Assembly (NCBI RefSeq): GCF_002000545.1
Contig: NZ_MLHL01000041.1
Span: forward strand, 1 to 41,732
Length of the DNA: 41,732 nt
Direction: 5' to 3'
Origin: Rodentibacter trehalosifermentans
Lineage (GTDB): Bacteria > Pseudomonadota > Gammaproteobacteria > Enterobacterales > Pasteurellaceae
Under the pieces are notes generated by a model, which did no database searches, was not told the origin of the DNA, and saw nothing but the letters and a program-made list of their open reading frames with translations. Positions 17,176 to 26,277 of this stretch are shown piece by piece (position 1 is the stretch's first letter; every line of letters begins with the position of its first letter). Both the position numbers and the translations under genes were made by a program.

Positions 17176-18666
17176 ATGTCTTTTATTTCAATGCGTAATA
17201 TTAATAAAACTTTTAATGGTGTAAAAGCCTTAAATGAGATTGAATTATCATTAAATTATGGCGAAGCGCTTTGTTTGGCCGGGCAAAATGGCTGTGGTAA
17301 ATCGACACTCATTAAAATTTTATCAGGTGTTTATCAGCCGGATTCCGAGGCGGAGATCCAGATTGGGGCAAGTCAATACGATAAATTAACACCGGAAGAA
17401 TCTATCAACAAAGGTATTCAGGTTATCTATCAGGATTTGTCTCTTTTTCCTAATTTGAGTGTTGCAGAGAATATTGCAATGAATGCGTATCGCCAATTCG
17501 GTTGGGTAAGTTCTCAAAATATACGAGAGATCGCTCGCCAAGCAATTGATAGCATTAATGCAGATTTGAATTTAGATGACATTGTTGAAAATTTACCTAT
17601 TGCCAGACAACAATTGGTCGCGATTTGTCGAGCATTAGCGCAAAACGCCAAATTATTAATTATGGATGAGCCAACAGCTTCATTAACGGCAAAAGAAGTG
17701 AATCATCTGCTTGATGTGGTGATTAAGCTGAAAAGTAAAGGGATCAGTATTATTTTTGTTAGTCATCGATTAAAAGAGGTGATGACAGTATCAGACAGCG
17801 TATTAGTGCTGAAAGATGGCAACGTGGTGGGGAAGTATCCGATTAATGAGATAGATGAAAAGCGTTTGGCTTTTCTAATGAGTGGGGTAGAAATTAATAA
17901 AGTGCGGTTAAATTTACCCGATTTTTCGCACTCTCCAACTATACTTGATGTAAAAAATTTTATACTTGAACATCAATATCAAAATATTAATTTTTCCGTT
18001 AAAAAAGGAGAAATTGTTTCTTTCGTCGGACTGCTTGGTGCCGGAAGAACAGAACTTTGTTTGAGTCTATTCGGTATCACACAGCCAACGAGTGGAAAGT
18101 TATATTTAAACGGTGAATTAACAGAAATTCGTAATAACCGTGAAGCAATCGAAAAAGGAATTGTTTATGTTTCAGAAGATCGAATGAATACCGGCTTGAT
18201 TATGGCGGAATCTATTCATCACAATATTATTTCAACTATATTTAAACAGATTGCAAATCCTATCGGTATTATTCAAGAACATAAAGCTCGTCAATATACA
18301 AATCAGCTTATTCAATCATTAAACATTAAAGTATCTGATCCTGATCTTCCGGTTAATACATTATCGGGTGGTAATGCTCAGCGGGTTTCCATTGCTAAGT
18401 GGTTAGCAATCACTCCTCAAGTGATTATTTTAGACTCTCCTACTATTGGTGTGGATGTTGCTAATAAGGAAGGAATCTTCCAAATTATTCAATCCCTCTC
18501 AGAGCAAGGTATGAGTATTATTTTTGTGACAGATGAAATAGAAGAAGCTTATTATTATAGCCATCGTGTATTGGTAATGAGAAAAGGAGAAATTGTCGCT
18601 GAATTCATACCATCAAATTGTACTGAACAAGATATTGAGGAATTGGTTTATGAAAAATCCGCATAA
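17176..18666 (+). CDS. Sugar ABC transporter ATPase (two domains)
   Basis: 496-aa double ATPase of the CUT2 family (RbsA/AraG/LsrA type), energising pentose import. Domain 1 has Walker A GQNGCGKST and Walker B LLIMDEPTASL. Domain 2 has the usual degenerate Walker A GLLGAGRTEL, signature LSGGNAQRVSIAKWL and VIILDSPTIGVD. Start at 17176 with AAAGGAGA before it; an earlier in-frame ATG at 17146 lies inside the hairpin. Its last 17 bases overlap the next gene. One USS near 17900. Confidence 0.92.
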   Translation: MSFISMRNINKTFNGVKALNEIELSLNYGEALCLAGQNGCGKSTLIKILSGVYQPDSEAEIQIGASQYDKLTPEESINKGIQVIYQDLSLFPNLSVAENIAMNAYRQFGWVSSQNIREIARQAIDSINADLNLDDIVENLPIARQQLVAICRALAQNAKLLIMDEPTASLTAKEVNHLLDVVIKLKSKGISIIFVSHRLKEVMTVSDSVLVLKDGNVVGKYPINEIDEKRLAFLMSGVEINKVRLNLPDFSHSPTILDVKNFILEHQYQNINFSVKKGEIVSFVGLLGAGRTELCLSLFGITQPTSGKLYLNGELTEIRNNREAIEKGIVYVSEDRMNTGLIMAESIHHNIISTIFKQIANPIGIIQEHKARQYTNQLIQSLNIKVSDPDLPVNTLSGGNAQRVSIAKWLAITPQVIILDSPTIGVDVANKEGIFQIIQSLSEQGMSIIFVTDEIEEAYYYSHRVLVMRKGEIVAEFIPSNCTEQDIEELVYEKSA

Positions 18667-19600
18667 TAAGATTTTATTTATTACATTATTAATACTATGT
18701 ACATTACTAAGTCTATTTACCCAAGATTTTCTTTCAATTGAAAATATTTATGATGTAATAAATAACTACGCCATATTGATGATACTAGCTTGTGGCTTAT
18801 TTGTCGTACTTATTTCAGGAGGAATTGATATTTCATTTCCGGCAATGACGATTATAGCCCAATATATAATGATAAGCTTAATCCAGCACTATGATGTAGG
18901 ATTGTTAGGTGTGTTTGTTATTGCAAGTATAGTCGGTATTTTATTAGGATTAATTAATGGTGTTATTATTCATAAATTAAATGTACCTTCCATCATTATT
19001 ACTATTTCAACACTCAATATTTTTTATGGTGGATTGTTATATATTACCAAGGGCGTTTGGTTATATGATTTTCCAGAATGGTTTCAAAAAGAGCTAATAT
19101 TATTCAAACAAACTAGTACAGAGGGAAGTGAATACGGGTTATCTTTTCAAATCCTTGTTGCCGTATTTGCCATATTTCTGACAGCAATAATGACAAACAA
19201 ATTAACTTTAGGTCGTAAAATTTATGCCTTAGGTGGAAACAAAGAAGCCGCTTCTCGAATGGGGTTCAACTTGTTTTATCTACATTTAGTTGTTTATGGT
19301 TATATGGGATTAATGGCGGGGCTTGCAGGTGTCGTGCAATCTTATACCGTGCAATCCGTTGCGCCGGATTCATTGCTCGGCTATGAATTAACTGTATTAG
19401 CGGCAGTTGTGTTGGGAGGTGCGAGTTTATCAGGGGGAAAAGGAACACTATTAGGCACAATAATGGGCGTTATTCTATTAGCCGTTATTCAAAATGGCTT
19501 AAACTTATTAAATATTTCTTCCTATTGGCAAACCGTTATCACCGGTTGCATTATCATTTTAAGTGTGAGCGTTACCGCATTTACGCAACGGAAAAAATAA
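18650..19600 (+). CDS. Sugar ABC transporter permease 1
   Basis: 316-aa inner-membrane permease, RbsC/LsrC type, with about eight to ten hydrophobic segments. The family block is GGIDISFPAM near the N-terminus and VLGGASLSGGKGTLLGT near the C-terminus. Start at 18650 with GAGGAATT before it; a longer frame from 18593 lies inside the ATPase gene. Coupled to the ATPase by the overlap. Confidence 0.9.
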   Translation: MKNPHNKILFITLLILCTLLSLFTQDFLSIENIYDVINNYAILMILACGLFVVLISGGIDISFPAMTIIAQYIMISLIQHYDVGLLGVFVIASIVGILLGLINGVIIHKLNVPSIIITISTLNIFYGGLLYITKGVWLYDFPEWFQKELILFKQTSTEGSEYGLSFQILVAVFAIFLTAIMTNKLTLGRKIYALGGNKEAASRMGFNLFYLHLVVYGYMGLMAGLAGVVQSYTVQSVAPDSLLGYELTVLAAVVLGGASLSGGKGTLLGTIMGVILLAVIQNGLNLLNISSYWQTVITGCIIILSVSVTAFTQRKK

Positions 19601-19610
19601 GGAGAGTAGA

Positions 19611-20552
19611 ATGAAACTAAAATCGGATAATACCATTAAATATCTCTTTCTATTATTTATTATTGCTGTTTCAACATTTAGTATCTTAATTCCTGATATA
19701 TTTTGGTCAATCGCTAACTTTCAATCAATGGCTTCGCAAATTGCAGTATTGGGTATTTTAACTTTAGCAATGGCAATTCCTATGCTGACAAGCGGTATTA
19801 ACTTATCAATTATTGCAACAATGAATGCTTGTGCACTAATTATTGCTTATTTTATTACTAAACAAGATGGTATTAGTTATTTATTGATAGGATTATTGTT
19901 AAGTTTATTATGTGCTTTTATTATTGGTATGTTTAATGGAATATTAATTTCTCTTATTAGAGTATCACCAATTCTAGCCACTTTAGGGACAATGACCTTA
20001 ATTAATGGGTTAAATATTCTGATGACAGATGGGTCAACTATTGCTAATTTTCCATCAGGTTTTTTATCTATTAGTTCTACAACATTTTTTCTTATTCCCT
20101 TTCCATTAATTATATTTTTAATTTTAGCATTAATTGTTTGGTTTATATTGGAGAAGACAACAATTGGAAAATCAATTTATTTCATTGGGAATAATGAAAA
20201 GGCAACATTTTACTCAGGGATTAATACTCAAAAAGTTATTATGATTGTTTACGTTATCTCTGCTATTCTTTGTATCTTTGCTGCGATATTAATGATGTCA
20301 AAATTAAACTCAGCTAAAGCCTCCTATGGCGATTCTTATTTGTTAATTTCAATCTTAGCTTCTGTATTAGGTGGCGTTAATCCTGATGGGGGAAAAGGAA
20401 AATTAATTGGCATTTTAATTGCTTTAGTTTTATTACAAATCATAGAAAGTGGTTTGAATATGCTGGGAATAAGTAGTTATATCACGATGATATTATGGGG
20501 AGCTTTACTTATTTTATTTATTTTCTTACAAAAATATCGTTTATTTAAATAA
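19611..20552 (+). CDS. Sugar ABC transporter permease 2
   Basis: 313-aa second permease of the same fold, with SGINLSIIATMNA and VLGGVNPDGGKGKLIGIL blocks. Two different permeases point to a heterodimeric channel as in the Lsr, Rha and Ytf systems, unlike AraFGH with one permease. AAGGAGAGTAG precedes the start 10 bp after permease 1. This gene is noticeably more AT-rich than the neighbouring core genes. Confidence 0.9.
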   Translation: MKLKSDNTIKYLFLLFIIAVSTFSILIPDIFWSIANFQSMASQIAVLGILTLAMAIPMLTSGINLSIIATMNACALIIAYFITKQDGISYLLIGLLLSLLCAFIIGMFNGILISLIRVSPILATLGTMTLINGLNILMTDGSTIANFPSGFLSISSTTFFLIPFPLIIFLILALIVWFILEKTTIGKSIYFIGNNEKATFYSGINTQKVIMIVYVISAILCIFAAILMMSKLNSAKASYGDSYLLISILASVLGGVNPDGGKGKLIGILIALVLLQIIESGLNMLGISSYITMILWGALLILFIFLQKYRLFK

Positions 20553-20566
20553 AGTAGGGATAACAA

Positions 20567-22165
20567 ATGCAAAACGAGAAAACATTAATTGATACCGGTC
20601 ATGTCGTTATCGGTATAGAGTTGGGCTCAACCCGTGTCAAAGCAGTGTTAATTGATCAGACAGGAAGTATTTTAGCCACAGGTGGAGCAGATTGGGAAAA
20701 TCATTTAGTTAATAATATTTGGACTTACCATCAAGAAGAAATTTGGTCGACATTACAGTCCGCCTTTGAAGATTTACAAAATACGGTTAAAGAAAAATAT
20801 CGGACGGTAATTAAATCTGCCAAAGCGATAGGTATTAGTGCAATGATGCACGGTTATTTGCCTTTTGATAAAGAGGGGAATCAACTCGTTCCATTCCGGA
20901 CTTGGCGAAATAATATTACGTTTACCGCAGCCGGGAAATTAACCGAATTATTTGAATATCCAATTCCACAGAGATGGAGTATCGCTCATCTGTATCAAGC
21001 TATTTTGAACGAAGAGCCACACCTTGAAAAACTAGATTATTTGACCACGTTATCCGGTTATATTCACTGGCGGTTAACGGGAGAAAAATATCTTGGTATT
21101 GGTGATGCTTCAGGTATGTTTCCTATTGACACGGAAATCTCTGATTATAACAAAACAATGTTGAGCCAATTTAATCAACTCATTGAGGATAAAAATTATG
21201 ATTGGCACATTGAAGATATTTTACCGCAAGTCCAAATTGCCGGAAAAACAGCAGGAAAATTAACCGCACTTGGTGCAAAATTATTAGACCCTACCGGGGC
21301 TTTGCAGGCTGGTATTTCATTTTGTCCACCTGAGGGGGATGCCGGAACGGGAATGGTTGCGACCAATTGCATTAAAGAAAAAACGGGGAACATTTCTGCA
21401 GGTACATCAGCCTTTGCAATGATTGTATTAGAAAAAGCATTATCAAAAGTTTACGCCGAATTAGATATTGTTACGACACCGGCCGGCAAATTAGTGGCAA
21501 TGGCTCACGCACAAAATTGCACGACGGATATTAATGCTTGGGTTAATTTATTGGGCGAATGTTTACAAACATTTGGGATTAAAATTTGTACTGAAGAATT
21601 ATATGAGACTCTATTTCTCCATGCTTTGCAAGGCGATTCGGACTGCGGCGGGTTATTGTCTTACGGCTTTTATTCCGGCGAACATAATGTGGGATTAGAA
21701 AAAGGTTGTCCGCTATTTTTACATCCGACCAATGCTAAATTTAATTTAGCCAACTTTATGCGAGTGCATTTATATACGGCATTTGGTGCAATGAAATTAG
21801 GTATGGACATTTTATTACAGCAGGAAAATGTAATGATCACCCGTATTCTTGGGCACGGTGGTATTTTTAAAACGGAAAATGTTGCGCAACAAATATTGGC
21901 TTCTGCACTAAATATTCCTCTGGCAACAATGGAAACTGCTTCTAATGGCGGTGCTTGGGGTATTGCTTTATTAGCAAATTTTTTAAGTCGCTCAGAAACT
22001 TCTTCTTTGGAAGATTATTTGGATAACGATATTTTCAACCAAGTGGAAATCAGTTTAGTTTATCCGGAAAAGCAAATCACAGAAGGCTATCAACAATTTA
22101 TTGAGCGTTACAAACAAGGTATTCCAATTGTTCAAAGTGCGATAGAGCAGGATTTTATTGGATAG
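20567..22165 (+). CDS. FGGY carbohydrate kinase, AraK-like (probable L-ribulokinase)
   Basis: 532-aa sugar kinase of the FGGY family, ending the operon. The N-terminal phosphate loop is GIELGSTRVKAV. Conserved blocks include PFRTWRN, CPPEGDAGTGMVATN, GNISAGTSAFAM, AQNCTTDINAW and NGGAWGIALLA. As I recall, these resemble the kinase family found with arabinose genes in Clostridia (AraK), not E. coli AraB and not LsrK. With AraC control this suggests phosphorylation of L-ribulose or a related ketose. The enzymes before and after it (isomerase, epimerase) are not in the window. Confidence 0.78.
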   Translation: MQNEKTLIDTGHVVIGIELGSTRVKAVLIDQTGSILATGGADWENHLVNNIWTYHQEEIWSTLQSAFEDLQNTVKEKYRTVIKSAKAIGISAMMHGYLPFDKEGNQLVPFRTWRNNITFTAAGKLTELFEYPIPQRWSIAHLYQAILNEEPHLEKLDYLTTLSGYIHWRLTGEKYLGIGDASGMFPIDTEISDYNKTMLSQFNQLIEDKNYDWHIEDILPQVQIAGKTAGKLTALGAKLLDPTGALQAGISFCPPEGDAGTGMVATNCIKEKTGNISAGTSAFAMIVLEKALSKVYAELDIVTTPAGKLVAMAHAQNCTTDINAWVNLLGECLQTFGIKICTEELYETLFLHALQGDSDCGGLLSYGFYSGEHNVGLEKGCPLFLHPTNAKFNLANFMRVHLYTAFGAMKLGMDILLQQENVMITRILGHGGIFKTENVAQQILASALNIPLATMETASNGGAWGIALLANFLSRSETSSLEDYLDNDIFNQVEISLVYPEKQITEGYQQFIERYKQGIPIVQSAIEQDFIG

Positions 22166-22184
22166 AAAGAGATATTTATTTCAA

Positions 22185-22206
22185 AGGGGCAATTTCGCCC
22201 CTTTTT
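22185..22206 (+). terminator. Terminator after the sugar operon (right copy)
   Basis: AGGGGC (22185-22190), loop AATTTC, GCCCCT (22197-22202), then T. It serves the convergent kinase and hsdR genes and is the twin of 14972-14994. Confidence 0.85.
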
Positions 22207-25200
22207 CTATTCTGTGGTTAATTCATCAGCAATTTCTTCGGCTTGTTGTAGGACGAAGGTGATGGCCTCTTCTGCTTTATCCGGGGGATATTTATATTTT
22301 TGCAACGCTCGGCGAACAAGCAGTCGAATTCTTGCCCGCACGGCTTCTTTATGCTGCCAGTCTATACTCACCGATTTTCGCAGAATATCGGTGATCTCTT
22401 TTGCTAACGCAGAAAGGGTTTCATCTTGCATTAATTCCCTTGCACTTTCATTTTGGGCTAGAGCATCATAAAACGCCAATTCCGCCACACTTAAGCCTAA
22501 TTTTTCTCCACGCCCTAAACGTTCGGAGAAATCCCGCCCCATTTGCACTAGGGCATCGAGAATTTCAACCACTGTGAGATTGTGGTTGTGATATTGATTT
22601 AAGGCTTCTTGCAAACGTTGTTCAAAGTCTTTCTGTGCAGCAAGGTTTCGCCCAGCTTTGGCTTTGATTTCTTGCTTCAAGTAGCGTTCCATTGCCAATA
22701 CCCAAAGGCTTTTGGTTTCGCTATTTTTTATCGCCTGCAAAAATTCATCAGAAAGTAAATTGATTTGAGTTTGCTCTCTACCGAGTAGTTCAAACAAATC
22801 AATTGTTCCACTGGAAACAATACTTTGGTTGATTAAGGCTTTAAGTTGAATAAGCCGTTCTTGCGTGCCGGTGCCTTTTTGTTCACGTTTGGAAAGCACC
22901 GCACGCACCGCATCATAAAATGCAATTTCTTGATTATAGGGTTCTGCCTCTTTTAATGCACCACAGAGGGCATAGCCTTTTTTCAGGCTACTGACGGTTT
23001 TTAAAAAGAGTTTTTTGCGAGGCTCTGGATCGTCTGAATTTTTCCATTGCTGATGATGAACTTTGTTATCATCAGGTTGTTGATCAAGGGAGTTGATATG
23101 GTTTGCCGCAAGGGCAATGGCTTTAAGTAAACGTGAAGGATCACTTTCAGTAAGCGCCGATTGCACATCAAAAGCCTTCCCGTTAATTTGAGTAGCGAAC
23201 AACGTACGGATAAATTCCAACTGTTCTTGCATTTTAAAGAACACCGCATCGGTATCCTTTATAAAGCCAGTACTACCGCCTGCATTGGTATAATCTTCCA
23301 TTGCTTTTTTTAATTCATCGACTAACCCGATATAATCTACTACTAATCCACCATTTTCACGGCTTTTATTAGAAAAAACACGATTTACACGGGCAACCGC
23401 TTGCATTAAATTATGTCCTTTCATTGGCTTGTCGAGATACATTGTGTTACAACAAGGCACGTCAAAGCCTGTTAGCCACATATCACGCACAATCACGATT
23501 TTCAGCGAATCATTCGGATCTTTAAAACGGCGTTCCAGAGTTTGCTTTTCTTGCTTATTATAAATGTGCTTTTGCATTTCAGGGGGATCGCTCGCCTGTC
23601 CATCTCGTCCAGTTTTCCCTGTCATTACAATTTTTATTGTGCCTTGATTGATATCATCAGAATGCCATTCAGGGCGAAGTGTAACAAGTTCATTATACAA
23701 ATTGACACAAATCTGACGGCTGGAAACCACAATCATTGCTTTACCATCTTGTTGCTCATTACGTTTTTCAAAATGTTCAACAATGTCTTTTGCAAGCTCT
23801 TTTAAGCGGGAAGGGGCACCTAACAAACGTTCACGCAAATTGAGGCGAACACTCTCTTCCTTGTCTAAAATATCATCAATTTCATCAAATAATGCTTGAT
23901 GATCTGATTTATTCAAGTCAATTTGACGAGGAAAATAAGCTAATGGAACCGTTGTGCCATCATCAATGGCATTTACAAAATCATAAATAGAGACATACTG
24001 CCCAAATACTTCCTGTGTGTCTTTATCTTCAAGGCTAATCGGCGTTCCCGTAAAGCCGATAAAAGAGGCATTCGGTAGGGCATCCCGCAAATGGCGGGCG
24101 TAGCCCGCTTGATATTTGCCCTTATCTTTATGCAATTTTTGAGTAAAACTATATTGGCTGCGGTGTGCCTCATCGCTAATTACAATAATATTAGAACGAG
24201 CGTTCAACAGGGGGAATTGGCTTTCTGTTTCCTCTAAACCAAATTTTTGAATGGTGGTGAAAAACACTCCGCCGGATTCACGTTCACTTAATAATTGGCG
24301 AAGGGCTTCCCGATCTTCCACCTGTTGTGGCGTTTGTTTAATTAAATCTTTACCGCTACTAAAGGTTTGGAAAAGTTGTCCGTCTAAATCGTTGCGGTCG
24401 GTCACCACCACAATGGTTGGGTTTTTCAATTCAGGCTGGGAGAGTAGTTTGCCCGCATAAAAGAGCATGGAAATAGATTTGCCCGATCCTTGCGTATGCC
24501 ACATCACCCCAATGCGTTTATCGCCTTTTTCACTGGTGGCGAAAAGAGTGGATTCCACAGCCTCATTCACCCCGTAATATTGATGATAAGCGGCAATTTT
24601 TTTGATTAACGCCCCATTAGAAGCCCGTTCAAACAACACAAAATAACGCACATAATCCAACAATTTTTGCGGTGTAAGTAAGCCATTAAGCAAATTTTGC
24701 AATTCATCGCCAAAATCCAACCGCTGGCTTTGGTTTTTTTCATCCACCACTTTCCAAGGCGTAAACCGTTGGAAATCCGCTGAAAGCGATCCTAATCGAG
24801 CATTTAAACCATCACTGATAATCAAGGCTTGGTTATAAACAAACAGATCGGCAATTTCATCTTTATAGGTTTGCAACTGATTGAAGGCTTGTAATAAATC
24901 GGCGGATTCACGCAAGGGATTTTTCAACTCAAACACCACCAAGGGCAAGCCATTCACAAAACCGATAATATCGGGAATCCGTTTGCCCCCTTTACGGCTG
25001 CGAATTTCCAACTGATTGACCATCACAAAGCGGTTATTTTGCCAATGTTCAAAATCCACCAAACGAGCCACATCAAATTTCTGCTCACCGTTTTGTTGAT
25101 ATTCCACCTTCACGCCATCTCGTAGCATTTTATAAAACGTCTGATTTCGCCCGACCAATTCGCCAATATCGCCTTTAGTCACCAATTTCACCACAAAATC

Positions 25201-25395
25201 AACCGCACTTTCAGGCAGTTGCGGATTGAGTTTTTGCACCGCTTTTCGCAATATTCCCACAAATACCACGCCCCCCAAATCCCCGCGGGCAAATTCCCCT
25301 TCGGAAACCGGTAAATCTTTGCCAAAGCGATAGTCCCAACCAAGGTTTTGTAGGCGTTGGAGGGTGAGTTGTTCGATTGTGTTTTCGTTTATCAT
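22207..25395 (-). CDS. hsdR: Type I restriction enzyme, R (motor/nuclease) subunit
   Basis: About 1062 aa. With HsdM and HsdS it translocates and cuts DNA lacking the host methylation. The N-terminal nuclease domain shows PDIIGFVNG...VVFELKNP (D and E-x-K of the PD-ExK fold, ~150-175). The helicase domain has TQGSGKSISMLF (Walker A), VTDRNDLDGQLF, SDEAHRSQY (DEAH box) and FTGTPI. A long helical C-terminus ends QAEEIADELTTE. Of two ATGs (25401 and 25395) the second has GAGGG at proper spacing. It looks intact. It is separated from hsdS by an inserted RAYT and REP repeats. Confidence 0.95.
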   Translation of the reverse strand: MINENTIEQLTLQRLQNLGWDYRFGKDLPVSEGEFARGDLGGVVFVGILRKAVQKLNPQLPESAVDFVVKLVTKGDIGELVGRNQTFYKMLRDGVKVEYQQNGEQKFDVARLVDFEHWQNNRFVMVNQLEIRSRKGGKRIPDIIGFVNGLPLVVFELKNPLRESADLLQAFNQLQTYKDEIADLFVYNQALIISDGLNARLGSLSADFQRFTPWKVVDEKNQSQRLDFGDELQNLLNGLLTPQKLLDYVRYFVLFERASNGALIKKIAAYHQYYGVNEAVESTLFATSEKGDKRIGVMWHTQGSGKSISMLFYAGKLLSQPELKNPTIVVVTDRNDLDGQLFQTFSSGKDLIKQTPQQVEDREALRQLLSERESGGVFFTTIQKFGLEETESQFPLLNARSNIIVISDEAHRSQYSFTQKLHKDKGKYQAGYARHLRDALPNASFIGFTGTPISLEDKDTQEVFGQYVSIYDFVNAIDDGTTVPLAYFPRQIDLNKSDHQALFDEIDDILDKEESVRLNLRERLLGAPSRLKELAKDIVEHFEKRNEQQDGKAMIVVSSRQICVNLYNELVTLRPEWHSDDINQGTIKIVMTGKTGRDGQASDPPEMQKHIYNKQEKQTLERRFKDPNDSLKIVIVRDMWLTGFDVPCCNTMYLDKPMKGHNLMQAVARVNRVFSNKSRENGGLVVDYIGLVDELKKAMEDYTNAGGSTGFIKDTDAVFFKMQEQLEFIRTLFATQINGKAFDVQSALTESDPSRLLKAIALAANHINSLDQQPDDNKVHHQQWKNSDDPEPRKKLFLKTVSSLKKGYALCGALKEAEPYNQEIAFYDAVRAVLSKREQKGTGTQERLIQLKALINQSIVSSGTIDLFELLGREQTQINLLSDEFLQAIKNSETKSLWVLAMERYLKQEIKAKAGRNLAAQKDFEQRLQEALNQYHNHNLTVVEILDALVQMGRDFSERLGRGEKLGLSVAELAFYDALAQNESARELMQDETLSALAKEITDILRKSVSIDWQHKEAVRARIRLLVRRALQKYKYPPDKAEEAITFVLQQAEEIADELTTE

Positions 25396-25406
25396 GAGCA
25401 TCCCTC

Positions 25407-25437
25407 GTAGGGTGTGTGAACCGTAGGTTCACGCACA
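25407..25437 (+). repeat. REP a
   Basis: GTAGGGTGTGTGAACCGTAG then its arm: stem 25412-25422 with 25426-25436, 3-nt loop, one G-T pair. It touches the hsdR ribosome-binding site (the GAGGG on the - strand lies at its edge). Confidence 0.85.
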
Positions 25438-25460
25438 AATGAAATAATAAAACCATTATT

Positions 25461-25480
25461 TTTGCGATCACAATCGCAAA
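25461..25480. repeat. Perfect hairpin upstream of the RAYT gene
   Basis: TTTGCGAT, loop CACA, ATCGCAAA: an 8-bp perfect palindrome between hsdR and the RAYT gene. It differs from the REP family. It could affect transcripts in either direction. Confidence 0.6.
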
Positions 25481-25503
25481 TTCAATAAATTACATTTTGG
25501 TAA

Positions 25504-25532
25504 GCGTGTGAATTGGTTACAATCCATACACA
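25504..25532 (+). repeat. Degenerate REP copy
   Basis: GCGTGTGAATTGGTTACAAT followed by CCATACAC keeps the order of the REP palindrome with several mismatches in the stem and a missing TAGGG head. Probably an old REP at the left of the RAYT gene. Confidence 0.5.
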
Positions 25533-25594
25533 AAATAACTGATATTGTTATTCGTAAGTGAACCAGTGCTTCCCTCTACATTAATCAATATATT

Positions 25595-26089
25595 ATGTCT
25601 TTTTATCGCCGAAATTATATTAAAGGCGGCACATTTTTCTTTACCGTTAAACTTGCCGACCCAAAATCTCATTTGTTGATTGAACATATTGATTTATTGC
25701 GAGAAGCATATCAATTTGTTAAACAAAAATACCCGTTTAAAACCGAAGCGATTTGTATTTTACCCAATCATATTCATTGCATTTGGACATTGCCCGAAAA
25801 TGACAGCAATTATTCGTTACGTTTGCGGTTATTAAAAACGAGATTTTCATCACATTTTAAAGCCAAGAATAATTTATCCCCTAGCAAACAACGCCGAAAG
25901 GAAAAAGGCATTTGGCAACGCCGATTTTACGAGCATACTATTCGTGATGATAAAGATTTTGAAAATTGCGTTAATTATATTCATTACAACCCTGTCAAAC
26001 ACGGTTGGGTTGAAAAAGTAAAAGATTGGCAATTTTCAACATTTCATCAATACGTTAAAAATAAAATATATCCCGAAAATTGGGGATAG
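25595..26089 (+). CDS. REP-associated tyrosine transposase (RAYT)
   Basis: 164-aa single-domain Y1-type HUH transposase, the family thought to mobilise or maintain REP palindromes. The metal-binding HUH motif is HIH in LPNHIHCIWTLPE (~residues 58-60); the catalytic tyrosine is in the helix FENCVNYIHYNPVKHGW (~residues 130-140); WQRRFYEHTIRDD is also diagnostic. It appears complete. It lies antisense inside the hsd operon, between hsdR and the small ORF. Its stop codon TAG (26087-26089) is the TAG that begins the adjacent REP b. REP palindromes flank it on both sides. Confidence 0.93.
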   Translation: MSFYRRNYIKGGTFFFTVKLADPKSHLLIEHIDLLREAYQFVKQKYPFKTEAICILPNHIHCIWTLPENDSNYSLRLRLLKTRFSSHFKAKNNLSPSKQRRKEKGIWQRRFYEHTIRDDKDFENCVNYIHYNPVKHGWVEKVKDWQFSTFHQYVKNKIYPENWG

Positions 26090-26117
26090 GGTGTGTGAAT
26101 TGGAATAATTCACGCAC
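26087..26117 (+). repeat. REP b (overlaps the RAYT stop codon)
   Basis: TAGGGTGTGTGAATT, loop GGAAT, then the complementary arm: stem 26091-26101 with 26107-26117. Confidence 0.88.
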
Positions 26118-26166
26118 ACAACATTCGTTTTATCGAACAAGGATTTAATGTTATTTGATAATATTC

Positions 26167-26199
26167 GTGCGTGAACCTTACGGTTTACCAATCCGTAGG
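26167..26199 (-). repeat. REP c (inverted, decayed)
   Basis: Starts GTGCGTGAACCTTACGGTTT, but the last arm and the CCCTAC end are scrambled. Opposite orientation to REP b, 50 bp away, making a mosaic pair. Confidence 0.65.
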
Positions 26200-26226
26200 G
26201 TGTGTGAATTGGAACAATTCACGCAC
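26195..26226 (+). repeat. REP d
   Basis: TAGGGTGTGTGAATTGGAAC and its arm: stem 26200-26210 with 26216-26226. Confidence 0.88.
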
Positions 26227-26277
26227 GCAAATATTCATTTTAGCCAAACAAGAATTTAATGTTATTTGATAATATTC

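Noticed and set aside
16149-22165. Autoinducer-2 (Lsr) import operon
   Set aside because: The kinase lacks LsrK-like blocks, no lsrF/lsrG/lsrR genes are present, and the regulator and promoter are AraC type.
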